From Fictibacillus norfolkensis (GTDB lineage: Bacteria > Bacillota > Bacilli > Bacillales > Fictibacillaceae), in NCBI RefSeq assembly GCF_014836645.1, contig NZ_JACSQM010000006.1, positions 186,001 through 250,000 on the forward strand: a stretch of 64,000 nucleotides of DNA, written 5' to 3'. Of this stretch, positions 1 to 9,015 are shown piece after piece. The notes under the pieces are model-generated. The model worked only from the letters and a program-made list of their open reading frames with translations, did no database searches and had not been told where the DNA came from. The translations under genes were made by a program, and so were the position numbers. Position 1 is the stretch's first letter, and the number at the start of each line of letters is the position of its first letter.

Positions 1-1071
1 ACCGACTAAAGCAATTTTTTGACCACGTTCCATTCGAAGGTTCAATGGTTTAGAAAGTGGCTCGTCATATCCGATAACTAGGTCTTTCGTTTCAAAGATC
101 AGCTTGCTTGGTGTGCGTGCTTCTTTAAAATTGAACTCTGGCTTTGGCTTTTCTTTAGCGAGTTCAATAACATCCATTTTATCGAGTTTCTTTTGTCGAG
201 ACATTGCCATGTTTCGAGTGGAAACACGTGCTTTATTACGTGCAACGAAATCCTTCAATCCTGCAATCTCTTGCTGTTGACGCTTAAATGCTGCCTCCAA
301 CTGAGATTTTTTCATCTCATGAACAGATTTGAAGTGATCGTAATCTCCTACATAACGGTTCAACTCTTGATTTTCCATGTGATAGATCAAGTTGATAACG
401 CTGTTTAAGAATGGAATATCATGCGAGATCAAGATGAACGCATTTTCGTACTCCTGCAGATAACGCTTCAGCCACTCAATATGCTGCTCATCCAGATAGT
501 TTGTCGGCTCATCCAGCAATAAAATCTCTGGTTTTTCTAATAAAAGCTTAGCAAGCAATACTTTCGTACGCTGTCCACCACTTAAATCATGTACGTCACG
601 GTCTAAACCGATATCATCAAGACCAAGTCCACGCGCGATTTCTTCAACTTTAGCATCGATCACGTAAAAATCGTTGTTTGTTAATGTATCTTGAATGACA
701 CCAACATCTTCAAGCATCTTTTCAAGCTCTTCAGGTGTTGCTTCACCCATTTTTTCGTACATGCTGTTCATTTCGTTTTCCATGTCGAGCAAGTATTGAA
801 ACGCGCTCTTCAACACATCGCGGATCGACATGCCTTTTTGGAGAACCGTGTGCTGATCAAGATAGCCGACACGCACCTTTTTAGCCCACTCTACTTTACC
901 TTCGTCAGGCTTTAATTTACCTGTAATAATATTCATAAACGTTGATTTACCTTCACCGTTTGCACCGATCAAACCGATGTGCTCACCTTTAAGCAGGCGG
1001 AAAGAAACATTATTAAATATGGCACGATCGCCGAAACCATGGCTTAAGCCTTGCACCGTTAAAATACTCAT
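1..1071 (-). CDS. ABC-F family ATPase (YkpA/YbiT type), 3' end outside window
   Basis: The minus-strand frame opens at an ATG at 1071 (MSILTVQGLSHGFGDRAIF) and runs off the left edge, so only the N-terminal ~357 residues are present. Visible are a Walker A (GANGEGKST), the ABC signature LSGGQ, a Walker B (LLLDEPTNYLD) and the start of the second ATPase cassette (KLIFETKDLVIGYDEP) after a basic linker. There are no membrane segments, so this is a soluble ABC-F protein of the translation-factor class. The sequence resembles B. subtilis YkpA. It does not look like the resistance-type ABC-F at 33628. The family is sure; the physiological role is not. Confidence 0.9.
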   Translation of the reverse strand, partial: MSILTVQGLSHGFGDRAIFNNVSFRLLKGEHIGLIGANGEGKSTFMNIITGKLKPDEGKVEWAKKVRVGYLDQHTVLQKGMSIRDVLKSAFQYLLDMENEMNSMYEKMGEATPEELEKMLEDVGVIQDTLTNNDFYVIDAKVEEIARGLGLDDIGLDRDVHDLSGGQRTKVLLAKLLLEKPEILLLDEPTNYLDEQHIEWLKRYLQEYENAFILISHDIPFLNSVINLIYHMENQELNRYVGDYDHFKSVHEMKKSQLEAAFKRQQQEIAGLKDFVARNKARVSTRNMAMSRQKKLDKMDVIELAKEKPKPEFNFKEARTPSKLIFETKDLVIGYDEPLSKPLNLRMERGQKIALVG

Positions 1072-1161
1072 CTATATAACACCTTTTCTGTCAGTAATTT
1101 GTACCCTCTTGATTATAGTATTGAATGGGGAAGGAACTCAATAGGTGCATACGTAATCTTA

Positions 1162-1202
1162 AAAAAGAAAAAGCACCCATGGAAGATTTTCCAAGAGCGC
1201 CC
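1162..1202 (-). terminator. Rho-independent terminator of the small gene 1213-1374
   Basis: Read on the minus strand, a GC-containing stem with some G-U pairs (GCGCTCTTGGAA with TTCCATGGGTGC) is followed by TTTTTC. It lies directly after the stop codon at 1213. Confidence 0.7.
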
Positions 1203-1212
1203 GTAATTTTAT

Positions 1213-1374
1213 CTATTCCTGTTCACCAGTTCGGTTCTTAAATGCTTCTTTTGTTACAAGGTTCACTGAATCTGTTTCATCCGACTTTTCAACCAGTCGA
1301 TTTTGAAGGGTGTTATCAGGAAATCTTCCCGGATGACCTTGTTTTTTATGTCCGAACGATTTTCCGCGTGCCAT
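1213..1374 (-). CDS. Small basic protein, 53 aa, function unknown
   Basis: A short minus-strand frame begins MARGKSFGHKKQGHPGRF and ends FKNRTGEQE. The ATG at 1374 is preceded by AGGAGTGAAAAAT, a good ribosome binding site, and a terminator follows the stop. The N-terminus is rich in Lys, Arg and His and the C-terminus is acidic, with no membrane segment. Size and composition resemble minor spore or stress proteins of Bacillus, but I do not recognise the family. The signals on both sides make it a likely real gene. Confidence 0.65.
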   Translation of the reverse strand: MARGKSFGHKKQGHPGRFPDNTLQNRLVEKSDETDSVNLVTKEAFKNRTGEQE

Positions 1375-1666
1375 ATTTTTCACTCCTCATCTCTTTAAAG
1401 GTATTTTGCCCACATACACATGTATTTATGAATCATTTCATCACTGATATGACAAGCGTCGAGATTCAATTTGGTACCAAGTCATAAGAATTTGTTACAA
1501 AAACAAGCATATCTTAGTTTTAAGTTGAATATATCTGTATCACAACTAAATATTTCATCTGTGACTAAAGCATATACACACTAATGACGCGCTTACTTTG
1601 ATTAAAAGCTTGTCTTTTTTTGTGTGAGGAGGTGGCAGCCAAAAACTTTCTACTGGTAATCCCTAC

Positions 1667-1695
1667 TTGACAGATGGGTTTAATTGTATTAATTT
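1667..1695 (+). promoter_or_regulatory. Candidate promoter of tcyP
   Basis: TTGACA at 1667-1672 is a perfect -35 element. A weak -10 (TAATTT, 1690-1695) follows at 17 bp. No S-box or T-box leader is visible between here and the start codon. Confidence 0.4.
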
Positions 1696-1724
1696 AATTT
1701 AGTTAACTAAAGGGGGGCTTGTAG

Positions 1725-3113
1725 GTGACTACTGGTTTAGTTTTATCGAATATTGCTATTATGCTTATATTATTGGGTGTTTTGTATTACATGCAAAAAA
1801 AGCACGTTTCTTTCTCGAAGCGTGTTTTTACGGGGCTCGGTCTCGGGATTTTGTTCGGACTCGGACTTCAGTACGGATATGGAGCGGACTCTGAGGTCGC
1901 TGCTAAATCGACTGACTGGTTCAATCTAGTCGGCGGTGGTTATGTAACGTTCTTAAAAATGATCGTTGTACCACTCGTGTTTATTTCTATCCTTTCAGCG
2001 TTTACGCGTCTGAACTTAAAAGGAAACATTGGAAAACTTAGTGGATTGATCATAGGAATCTTAATAGGTACGACTGCAATTGCAGCGGTTGTCGGAATTG
2101 CAACTTCTACTGTTTTCGATCTCGAAGCGGTACAGATCGAGCAAGGAGATGCAGAGACGGCTCGTGGTGAGCAGATGGAAGGTACGTTTGCAGAGGTAAA
2201 AGATCTGACGCTTCCGCAACAGGTTCTCTCATTATTACCTGCTAACCCATTCTTAGATTTTACAGGAGCTCGACCGACTTCTACGATCGCTGTAGTTATC
2301 TTTGCTGCATTCCTAGGCGTGGCTTATCTTGGAGTCAAACGCAAGCAAGAGGAGCATGCAGAACTTTTTGCTAAAATTGTTGATGCGTTTTATGCGGTTA
2401 TCATGCGAGTAGTAACGTTGATTCTTCGTCTAACTCCATATGGGGTTCTTGCGCTAATGACGAAAACAGTTGCACTAAGTGATATGGATGCAATCGCAAA
2501 GCTAGGTAAGTTCGTAATTGCTTCATATGTAGCTTTGCTGATCATGTTCGGCATTCACTTATTACTTTTAACATTTGCAGGTTTAAACCCGATTACTTAT
2601 ATGAAAAAATCTTTCCCGGTACTATCCTTTGCTTTCACTTCTCGTACGAGTGCAGGTGCACTTCCATTAAATATTCGTACGCAAAAGAGCATGGGTGTGC
2701 CTGACGGAATCGCAAACTTCTCAGGTTCATTCGGCCTTTCGATCGGACAAAACGGTTGTGCTGGAATCTATCCAGCGATGCTAGCCGTAATGATTGCTCC
2801 TACGGTCGGAATCGATCCATTGTCTCCATCATTCTTGTTGACATTGGTAGTAGTCGTAGCACTAAGTTCGTTCGGTGTAGCAGGTGTTGGTGGTGGAGCA
2901 ACGTTCGCGGCGATACTTGTACTTTCCGCAATGGATCTTCCTATCGCTTTAGCAGGTCTATTGATCTCAGTTGAGCCATTGATCGACATGGGTCGTACCG
3001 CTGTTAACGTAAGTGGTTCGATGACATCAGGACTATTAACAAGTAAAGTTCAAAATCAGCTTGATACAAATGTTTACAATGACACAGAAAATCAAGTTGA
3101 AGTGAGTGCATAA
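1725..3113 (+). CDS. tcyP: L-cystine symporter TcyP (DAACS family)
   Basis: 462-residue integral membrane protein of the dicarboxylate/amino acid:cation symporter family, very close in length and sequence to B. subtilis TcyP, which imports L-cystine with cations. The GTG start at 1725 follows AAGGGGGG. Typical DAACS stretches are visible: the serine-rich re-entrant segment (SFAFTSRTSAGALPLNI), the GQNGCAGIYPAM helix and the VGGGATFAAI segment with the following DMGRTAVNVSG motif. It stands alone between its own promoter and terminator. Cystine specificity is inferred from similarity to TcyP. Confidence 0.9.
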   Translation: MTTGLVLSNIAIMLILLGVLYYMQKKHVSFSKRVFTGLGLGILFGLGLQYGYGADSEVAAKSTDWFNLVGGGYVTFLKMIVVPLVFISILSAFTRLNLKGNIGKLSGLIIGILIGTTAIAAVVGIATSTVFDLEAVQIEQGDAETARGEQMEGTFAEVKDLTLPQQVLSLLPANPFLDFTGARPTSTIAVVIFAAFLGVAYLGVKRKQEEHAELFAKIVDAFYAVIMRVVTLILRLTPYGVLALMTKTVALSDMDAIAKLGKFVIASYVALLIMFGIHLLLLTFAGLNPITYMKKSFPVLSFAFTSRTSAGALPLNIRTQKSMGVPDGIANFSGSFGLSIGQNGCAGIYPAMLAVMIAPTVGIDPLSPSFLLTLVVVVALSSFGVAGVGGGATFAAILVLSAMDLPIALAGLLISVEPLIDMGRTAVNVSGSMTSGLLTSKVQNQLDTNVYNDTENQVEVSA

Positions 3114-3127
3114 ACGTTTAAGGAATA

Positions 3128-3162
3128 ACGATCTTGTCTTAAATAGACAAGGTCGTTTTTTA
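3128..3162 (+). terminator. Terminator after tcyP
   Basis: Stem ACGATCTTGTCT/AGACAAGGTCGT (one mismatch) with loop TAAAT, followed by TTTTTTA. Confidence 0.85.
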
Positions 3163-3342
3163 TTTGAAAAATTTACATAGGCAGGTGTATGTTGGCTGTA
3201 TTTAGGGTAAAAAGTAAAAACTGAACTTTTAAAAAGCTCAAGACTCTTTACCAATGAAAGAAGTCTCTTCCAAAATCGTGAACATTCTATGTCAAAACTG
3301 TGATAAAGTTGTGAGCTTTATTTGAAGTAATCGTGACATTTG

Positions 3343-3360
3343 TTGTGGATAGAGTCACAT
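3343..3360 (+). promoter_or_regulatory. Degenerate second Rex/Fnr-like site upstream of qox
   Basis: TTGTGG-ATAGAG-TCACAT has the same 6-6-6 layout as the strong site at 3427-3444, with 10 of 12 arm positions matching TTGTGA...TCACAA. The two centres are 84 bp apart, about eight helical turns. Confidence 0.4.
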
Positions 3361-3426
3361 TTATTAGGATTCTGGTACTATGAAAGCAAAGGTTTTTGTC
3401 ATTTGAATTTTTGCCTATGTTTTACA

Positions 3427-3444
3427 TTGTGATTTAATTCACAA
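3427..3444 (+). promoter_or_regulatory. TTGTGA-N6-TCACAA operator over the qox -35 element
   Basis: TTGTGA-TTTAAT-TCACAA is a perfect dyad matching the Rex operator consensus (Rex senses NADH/NAD+). Its core TGTGA-N6-TCACA is also the Fnr/Crp-type consensus. The left arm coincides with the -35 hexamer of the qox promoter, which favours repression by a Rex-like protein over activation. The regulator itself is not in the window. Confidence 0.7.
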
Positions 3445-3455
3445 TGCTCTATAAT
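3427..3455 (+). promoter_or_regulatory. Sigma-A promoter of qoxABCD
   Basis: Perfect -10 TATAAT at 3450-3455, spaced 17 bp from TTGTGA (3427-3432, four of six consensus bases), which is also the left arm of the operator. Confidence 0.7.
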
Positions 3456-3525
3456 CACTCTTGGTTCGTTTTTTATTAGGCAAAAGTAAATGCTTGTAAA
3501 TAGAGAAAGGAAGGTGGACCTGGTG

Positions 3526-4503
3526 ATGCGACGGTTTAAGCCGTTTTTTACATTCGGGTTATTGATGGCCGTATTTATGCTTAGCGGCTGCAGCGATATG
3601 ATTGTTTTAGATCCAAAAGGACCTGTAGGAGCAGAACAGAGGGATCTGATCATGTATTCCATCTGGTTTATGTTATTTATCCTAATAGTTGTTTACGCAC
3701 TTACTGCTTTTATTGTTTATAAATATCGTGATCGCAAAAACCATAAAGGCTATGATCCTGATAATGAAGGAAGTCATCTTCTTGAAACGATTTGGTGGAT
3801 TGTTCCTATCATCATCGTTATTGCATTAGCGATTCCAACGGTAAAGAGTATCTATTCTCTTGAAGGACCTCCTGAAAAGTCAAAAGATCAAAAGCCATTG
3901 GTGATCCATGCAACATCTGTAAACTGGAAATGGGTATTCTCTTATCCAGAGCAAGATATTGAAACAGTTAACTATCTTCATATACCTGAAGATCGACCTG
4001 TATTGTTCAAGCTGACTTCTGCCGATTCGATGGCATCGTTCTGGGTACCTCAATTAGGTGGTCAGAAATATGCGATGGCTGGCATGGAGACAGAGCTTTA
4101 TCTGCAAGCTGACGAGCAAGGCACGTATGAAGGTCGTAACTCCAACTTTACAGGAGAAGGATTCACTAATCATACGTTTGATGTAATGGCTATGTCTGAT
4201 GCAGAGTTTGAAAAATGGGCGAGTGAAACGAAAGCTGATGCTCCTGAACTTTCGAAGGGGCAGTATGACAAGCTGATGCTTCCTGGTCACGTAAAAGAAA
4301 TGACTTTCTCTTCTACTCACTTAGATTGGGTAGACCATGCTACAAACGCCGAATACGCGTTAGATGCTCGCGACCGTTTAGGTTATGAAGAGAAGCTTCC
4401 TCACTCAAGAGCAGCGAAGGAAGAAAAGAAGAAGCGTGAAGAAGAGATGAAGAAGCTAGAAGAATCTGAATCAGAGTCTCATGGGGATTCTCATGCCCAT
4501 TAA
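3526..4503 (+). CDS. qoxA: Cytochrome aa3 quinol oxidase subunit II QoxA
   Basis: Subunit II of the heme-copper menaquinol oxidase, a lipoprotein with two membrane helices and an external cupredoxin-like domain. ATG at 3526 is chosen because AAAGGAAGGTGG lies just upstream; an ATG at 3490 has no such site. The signal peptide ends in a lipobox (MLSGC). Two membrane segments follow (IMYSIWFMLFILIVVYAL and the IVPIIIVIALAIPTV region). The Cu-A cysteines of cytochrome c oxidases are missing, as expected for a quinol oxidase. The C-terminus is charged and ends HGDSHAH. First gene of the qox operon, 18 bp before qoxB. Confidence 0.95.
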   Translation: MRRFKPFFTFGLLMAVFMLSGCSDMIVLDPKGPVGAEQRDLIMYSIWFMLFILIVVYALTAFIVYKYRDRKNHKGYDPDNEGSHLLETIWWIVPIIIVIALAIPTVKSIYSLEGPPEKSKDQKPLVIHATSVNWKWVFSYPEQDIETVNYLHIPEDRPVLFKLTSADSMASFWVPQLGGQKYAMAGMETELYLQADEQGTYEGRNSNFTGEGFTNHTFDVMAMSDAEFEKWASETKADAPELSKGQYDKLMLPGHVKEMTFSSTHLDWVDHATNAEYALDARDRLGYEEKLPHSRAAKEEKKKREEEMKKLEESESESHGDSHAH

Positions 4504-4521
4504 CAGAGGAGGCATTTCAAT

Positions 4522-6462
4522 ATGAAATGGGATGAATTTTTCGTAACAGGCGACCCGATGATTTATGGTGCTGACGTATCCATCGTACTAACGATGGTGG
4601 GTATCCTGTTCTATCTTACTAAATATAAAAAGTGGAAATGGTTGTGGGACGAATGGCTTACAACAGTTGACCATAAAAAACTTGGTATCATGTATATCGT
4701 TTCCGCTGTATTAATGCTGTTCCGCGGTGGGGTAGATGCCCTCTTAATGCGTACACAGCTTGCAGTTCCAGAGGCTAAGTTCCTCGATTCGCAGCACTAT
4801 AACGAAATCTTTACAACACACGGTACGATCATGATCATCTTCATGGCGATGCCGTTCTTGATTGGTTTGATTAACGTTGTTGTTCCATTACAAATTGGAG
4901 CACGTGACGTAGCTTATCCTTATTTAAACGCAGTTAGTTTCTGGACGTTCTTTATTGGTGCGATGTTGTTCAACATCTCATTTGTTATTGGTGGATCTCC
5001 ATCAGCAGGTTGGACGAGTTACATGCCGCTTGCGAGTAACGAGCTCAGTCCAGGACCTGGACAGAACTATTATCTGCTCGGGCTGCAGATCGCAGGTATT
5101 GGTACGCTCTTAACGGGTATTAACTTCTTAGTTACAATCCTTAAGATGCGTGCACCGGGAATGACATTGTTCCGTATGCCGATGTTTACTTGGTCATCAC
5201 TTGTAACAATGGTTATCATTATTTTCGCTTTCCCGATCCTTACTGTTGCACTGGCACTTATGACATTTGACCGTCTATTCGGCAGCCATTTCTTCACTCT
5301 GCAAGGAGCAGGAATGGATATGCTTTGGGCGAACCTTTTCTGGCTATGGGGTCACCCAGAGGTATATATCGTAATTCTACCGGCATTCGGTATGTTCTCA
5401 GAGATCATCTCTACGTTCTCTAGAAAAACGCTATTTGGTTACAAAGCCATGATCTGGTCTATGCTTTTAATCGCAGGATACAGTTTCTTGGTATGGGTCC
5501 ATCACTTCTTTACGATGGGTTCAGGAGCACTTGTTAACTCTGTATTCTCCATCACAACGATGGCGATCGGTATTCCGACCGGCGTTAAGATCTTTAACTG
5601 GTTGTTTACCATGTACAGAGGTAAGATTCAATTTACGACGCCGATGCTTTGGTCACTCGGGTTTATAGTGAACTTCGTAATCGGTGGGGTTACGGGTGTC
5701 ATGCTAGCCATGGCAGCTGCTGACTATCAGTACCACAACACATACTTCCTAGTATCTCACTTCCACTATGTGTTGATCGCGGGTACAGTATTTGCTTGTT
5801 TTGCTGGTTTAATCTACTGGTATCCGAAGATGTTTGGTTACAAACTGAACGAACGTATCGGTAAATGGGTATTCTGGGTATTCACAATTGGATTTAACGT
5901 ATGTTTCTTCCCACAATACTTCCTTGGTCTAGACGGTATGCCTCGTCGTGTTTACACGTACAGCGAAGAGTCTGGCTGGGGTCCATTGAACATGGTATCT
6001 ACGATCGGTGGATTCATGATGGGGATCGCGTTCTTAATCCTTGTTTACAACATGTACTACAGCTTCCGTTACGCGAAGCGTGAAACAACAGGAGATGCTT
6101 GGGATGGCCGTACTTTAGAATGGTCTACGCCTACAGCAATGCCTCCATTCTATAACTTTGCTAAGATTCCTGAAGTAACAGGTCTTGATCACTTCTGGAG
6201 ACAGAAGCAGGCTGGAAAAGTTGAGAAGCTAAAAGCTGAAGATATTAAACCGATTCATATGCCAAGTAACTCTGGTGTTCCATTCATCATGGCATCCTTC
6301 TTCTTTGTTGCCGGATTCGGAATGGTATTCGATTGGATGTGGATGGCGATCGCTGGAATAATCGGTGTGTTTGGAACATTGTTCTATCGTTCATTTGAGT
6401 ATGATGATGGTTATTATGTAAGTGTTGAAGAAGTAATCGAAACAGAAAAGATATCTAAATAA
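4522..6462 (+). CDS. qoxB: Cytochrome aa3 quinol oxidase subunit I QoxB
   Basis: 646-residue catalytic subunit carrying heme a and the heme a3/Cu-B centre. It reduces O2 to water with electrons from menaquinol and pumps protons. Seen: [10 protein letters not shown] (heme a ligand helix), [15 protein letters not shown] (Cu-B His and cross-linked Tyr), [10 protein letters not shown] (Cu-B His pair) and HFHYVLIAG (heme ligands). Start ATG follows GAGGAGGC. Length matches B. subtilis QoxB (about 650). Second gene of the operon. Confidence 0.97.
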   Translation: MKWDEFFVTGDPMIYGADVSIVLTMVGILFYLTKYKKWKWLWDEWLTTVDHKKLGIMYIVSAVLMLFRGGVDALLMRTQLAVPEAKFLDSQHYNEIFTTHGTIMIIFMAMPFLIGLINVVVPLQIGARDVAYPYLNAVSFWTFFIGAMLFNISFVIGGSPSAGWTSYMPLASNELSPGPGQNYYLLGLQIAGIGTLLTGINFLVTILKMRAPGMTLFRMPMFTWSSLVTMVIIIFAFPILTVALALMTFDRLFGSHFFTLQGAGMDMLWANLFWLWGHPEVYIVILPAFGMFSEIISTFSRKTLFGYKAMIWSMLLIAGYSFLVWVHHFFTMGSGALVNSVFSITTMAIGIPTGVKIFNWLFTMYRGKIQFTTPMLWSLGFIVNFVIGGVTGVMLAMAAADYQYHNTYFLVSHFHYVLIAGTVFACFAGLIYWYPKMFGYKLNERIGKWVFWVFTIGFNVCFFPQYFLGLDGMPRRVYTYSEESGWGPLNMVSTIGGFMMGIAFLILVYNMYYSFRYAKRETTGDAWDGRTLEWSTPTAMPPFYNFAKIPEVTGLDHFWRQKQAGKVEKLKAEDIKPIHMPSNSGVPFIMASFFFVAGFGMVFDWMWMAIAGIIGVFGTLFYRSFEYDDGYYVSVEEVIETEKISK

Positions 6463-6476
6463 GGAGGCGTGAAAAA

Positions 6477-7097
6477 ATGGCACATGCAGAAACACACGAC
6501 CCCAACACGCCTTTAGAGTATCGTTCGGAGACTGGGCGTTTAAATATTCTCGGTTTCTGGATTTTCCTCGGGGCAGAAATTGCGTTGTTCGCGACATTAT
6601 TTGCAACTTATATGGTTTTAGAACATCGTATCGCTGATGGTCCATCACCTGGTGAACTTTTTGAAGTAAAGAGTTTGTTAATCCAAACCTTCTTGCTCTT
6701 AACAAGTAGTTTTACCTGTGGACTTGCGGTTCATGAGATGCGCCGTCAAAATGTAAAAGGTTTGATCACGTGGATGGCCATAACTTTGGGTCTTGGTCTT
6801 GGATTCCTTTATTTTGAGATTGAAGAGTTCTTACACTTCATTCATGAAGGTGCTAACATCGGTACAAGTGCAGCATGGTCAGGATTCTTCGTTCTTGTCG
6901 GTACTCACGGTGCCCACGTAACGTTCGGTATCTTTTGGGTAACGATGGTCTTGATTCAAGTAGCTAAGCGCGGTCTAACGCCAGCTACATCTGCAAAAGT
7001 TTTCATCACCAGTCTATACTGGCACTTCTTAGACGTAGTGTGGATCTTTATCTTCACAGCCGTTTATCTGATGGGGATGGTGACGCATAATGGCTAA
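6477..7097 (+). CDS. qoxC: Cytochrome aa3 quinol oxidase subunit III QoxC
   Basis: 206-residue membrane subunit with five predicted helices, matching the family length. The helix with FLYFEIEEFLHF and the GTHGAHVTFGIFW segment are characteristic of subunit III. It stabilises subunit I. AAGGAGGCG precedes the ATG. The gene starts 14 bp after qoxB and its end overlaps qoxD by 8 bp, suggesting translational coupling. Confidence 0.95.
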   Translation: MAHAETHDPNTPLEYRSETGRLNILGFWIFLGAEIALFATLFATYMVLEHRIADGPSPGELFEVKSLLIQTFLLLTSSFTCGLAVHEMRRQNVKGLITWMAITLGLGLGFLYFEIEEFLHFIHEGANIGTSAAWSGFFVLVGTHGAHVTFGIFWVTMVLIQVAKRGLTPATSAKVFITSLYWHFLDVVWIFIFTAVYLMGMVTHNG

Positions 7098-7536
7098 TAA
7101 AACTGTAGCTAATGAACACCACGGCTTTCCGTGGAAACATTTAATCGGTTTTGTGTTATCCATCGTGCTAACACTATTCGCACTATGGATTGCGCTTGAA
7201 ACAGATCTAGATCTATCGATGACTTGGATCTTAATTATCATTTTCGGTTTTGCGATTCTACAAGCTGCTCTTCAGCTCTTGATGTTCATGCACGTAACAG
7301 AGAACTCGACGAAGAGTAACTTAACGAGCCGTGTACAGATCGGTAACATCCTATTTGCAGCATTCGTTGCGATTGTTATCGTAATCGGTTCTGTTTGGGT
7401 CATGACAGCAGGTCACGCGAAGCACGATAAGCACCAGCACTCACCGAACACTGAAAACCACGAAGACCACGGTTCTCATGGTGGCGGCAGTGAGCATGAT
7501 TCAGGTGATCACGGTGATCATGGGAATCATGAATAA
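7090..7536 (+). CDS. qoxD: Cytochrome aa3 quinol oxidase subunit IV QoxD, His-rich tail
   Basis: 148 residues. The first ~105 form the usual three-helix subunit IV (LIGFVLSIVLTLFALWIAL; ILQAALQLLMFMHV; ILFAAFVAIVIVIGSVWVM). The protein then carries a ~40-residue hydrophilic extension dominated by His, Asp and Gly (GHAKHDKHQHSP ... SGDHGDHGNHE), longer than the ~124-residue B. subtilis QoxD. The tail could bind Cu, Zn or Ni ions near the copper-containing complex; that is an inference. Last gene of the operon. Confidence 0.93.
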   Translation: MANKTVANEHHGFPWKHLIGFVLSIVLTLFALWIALETDLDLSMTWILIIIFGFAILQAALQLLMFMHVTENSTKSNLTSRVQIGNILFAAFVAIVIVIGSVWVMTAGHAKHDKHQHSPNTENHEDHGSHGGGSEHDSGDHGDHGNHE

Positions 7537-7554
7537 GAATTAATAGTATGTTAA

Positions 7555-7596
7555 AGCCTCTTGCTAAGGATTATTTCTTTAGCAGGAGGCTTTTTT
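7555..7596 (+). terminator. Terminator of qoxABCD
   Basis: Stem AGCCTCTTGCTAA.. with ..TTTAGCAGGAGGCT (one mismatch) followed by TTTTTT. Confidence 0.9.
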
Positions 7597-7640
7597 GTAT
7601 TTATTGGTGGCCTTTACACGGATTGTATTAAGTAAACTGT

Positions 7641-7940
7641 GGATTTATGAGCGATTCGAGAGGTATGTGAGCGATTCGAGAGGTTTGTGAGCGATTCGAG
7701 AAGTTTATGAGCGATTCGAGAGGTTTATGAGCGATTCGAGAAGTTTATGAGCGATTCGAGAAGTTTGTGAGCGATTCGAGAAGTTTGTGAGCGATTCGAG
7801 AGGTATGTGAGCGATTCGAGAAGTTTGTGAGCGATTCGATAAGTTTATGAGCGATTCGAGAAGCTTATGAGCGATTCGAGAGGTTTATGAGCGATTCGAG
7901 AAGTTTGTGAGCGATTCGAAAAATTTGTCATCGAGTTCTT
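7641..7940. repeat. 14.5 copies of a 20-bp tandem repeat
   Basis: Fourteen head-to-tail 20-bp units fill 7641-7920, with consensus near AAGTTTRTGAGCGATTCGAG. A decayed fifteenth unit lies at 7921-7940. The core TGAGCGATTCGA is invariant in nearly all units, while the linker varies (AAGTTTG, AGGTTTA, AGGTATG, AAGCTTA). The array lies between the qox terminator and the 3' end of the convergent NERD gene. The 20-bp period is not a multiple of 3 and gives no open frame. Confidence 0.97.
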
Positions 7941-7950
7941 AAGCATCATC

Positions 7951-8913
7951 TCAAGACGGATCAGGTAGTGTGTAAACTCTTCCTTTCTTTCCACCAGTAT
8001 GGGGTAAGTTCATATCATTAAGTAGTCGCTTTCCTGTATGCCTAGATGAAAGACATAGGAACTCACATAGCTGTTTATTAGTTATACTACTTCCAAACAA
8101 AAGGACATAATCAGAAAGTGAAGAAAGGTGAAGGTTTTTACTTTTATACGAACATTTGGGACAAAGCCAGATAGCTTTCCTCCGCACCACTGGCAAATAA
8201 GAGCACTCGGTACAATAAACACCCTTGATAATATCTTTGTCTTCAATCCCATACCTTTTTAGTAGATCAGGGTTTTCAGGCACATGATGTCGAACAAGCA
8301 ACTTGGATAGTTTACTGACTTCTTTTGTCGTCAGCTTCTCCACCGAGTACATCTTATCAATCACCTTAATTTTCTCCTGCATATAGGGACTATGGGTAAT
8401 ATAATGAAGGACATTTTTATTTGAGGGAGGGGCTTTAATAATGGTTCTCGGATTGCTCATCACAACCAGTGAGTGAACGGGAATAGGAGGTATACGGTTC
8501 TTTGTCATCCATTCGATTAAATGTGACTGTTGGCGCTTTACTTGGAAAATAGGATTCCGAAAAGCTTCTTCTGATCCATCATCCTTTACTCTGATGACTT
8601 GGTTGAGATGGTCAAAAACCAAAGTTCCGGTAATGTATTTCACTTCGAGGTTTAAGAGATAACGAGGGGAGAGAAGCAGGGTGTCAATCTGAAAATAACT
8701 TTCATGCGCTGTAAGCCTCAGGTCATGCATTACAGAAAAGTCCCGGAAAGGTTTTAAAAAGTAGTCATTCGACTGCTCACCAAAATGTCCGGCTAACCTA
8801 CCGCTTAATTCATCTTCCATGGTTAAATATTTGGGGTGAAGCTTAATCACTCGTCGTTGCATAACTTCAAGCTTTCTTATCCTTATAGACTTTCCACGAT
8901 CTTTAACTAACAT
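7951..8913 (-). CDS. NERD-domain protein with C-terminal zinc ribbon
   Basis: 320 residues from the ATG at 8913, which follows AAAAAAAGGAGGTCGTTT; an upstream in-frame ATG at 8949 lacks a ribosome binding site. A nuclease-related (NERD) domain spans about residues 40-150: SYFQIDTLLLSPRYLLNLEVKY carries the D...E-x-K type acidic/Lys motif of this restriction-endonuclease-like fold. Near residues 230-255 a zinc ribbon is visible (CTEC ... CPKC). The C-terminal part looks like a small helix-turn-helix region. Nuclease activity and biological role are not established for this family in Bacillus. Confidence 0.8.
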   Translation of the reverse strand: MLVKDRGKSIRIRKLEVMQRRVIKLHPKYLTMEDELSGRLAGHFGEQSNDYFLKPFRDFSVMHDLRLTAHESYFQIDTLLLSPRYLLNLEVKYITGTLVFDHLNQVIRVKDDGSEEAFRNPIFQVKRQQSHLIEWMTKNRIPPIPVHSLVVMSNPRTIIKAPPSNKNVLHYITHSPYMQEKIKVIDKMYSVEKLTTKEVSKLSKLLVRHHVPENPDLLKRYGIEDKDIIKGVYCTECSYLPVVRRKAIWLCPKCSYKSKNLHLSSLSDYVLLFGSSITNKQLCEFLCLSSRHTGKRLLNDMNLPHTGGKKGRVYTLPDPS

Positions 8914-8974
8914 AAACGACCTCCTTTTTTTAAAACATTCTCTCACCATCCTAGCTTCACCTTCTTTATTTCTA

Positions 8975-9006
8975 CAAAAAAAACAGCCCCGACTAAGGGA
9001 CTGTTT
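8975..9006 (-). terminator. Terminator of proBA
   Basis: On the minus strand AAACAGTCCC-TTAGTC-GGGGCTGTTT is followed by six more T. Confidence 0.9.
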
Positions 9007-9015
9007 ACAATATAA

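Noticed and set aside
7641..7940. Tandem repeat as a CRISPR array
   Set aside because: Units are contiguous 20-mers without unique spacers, and no cas gene is nearby.
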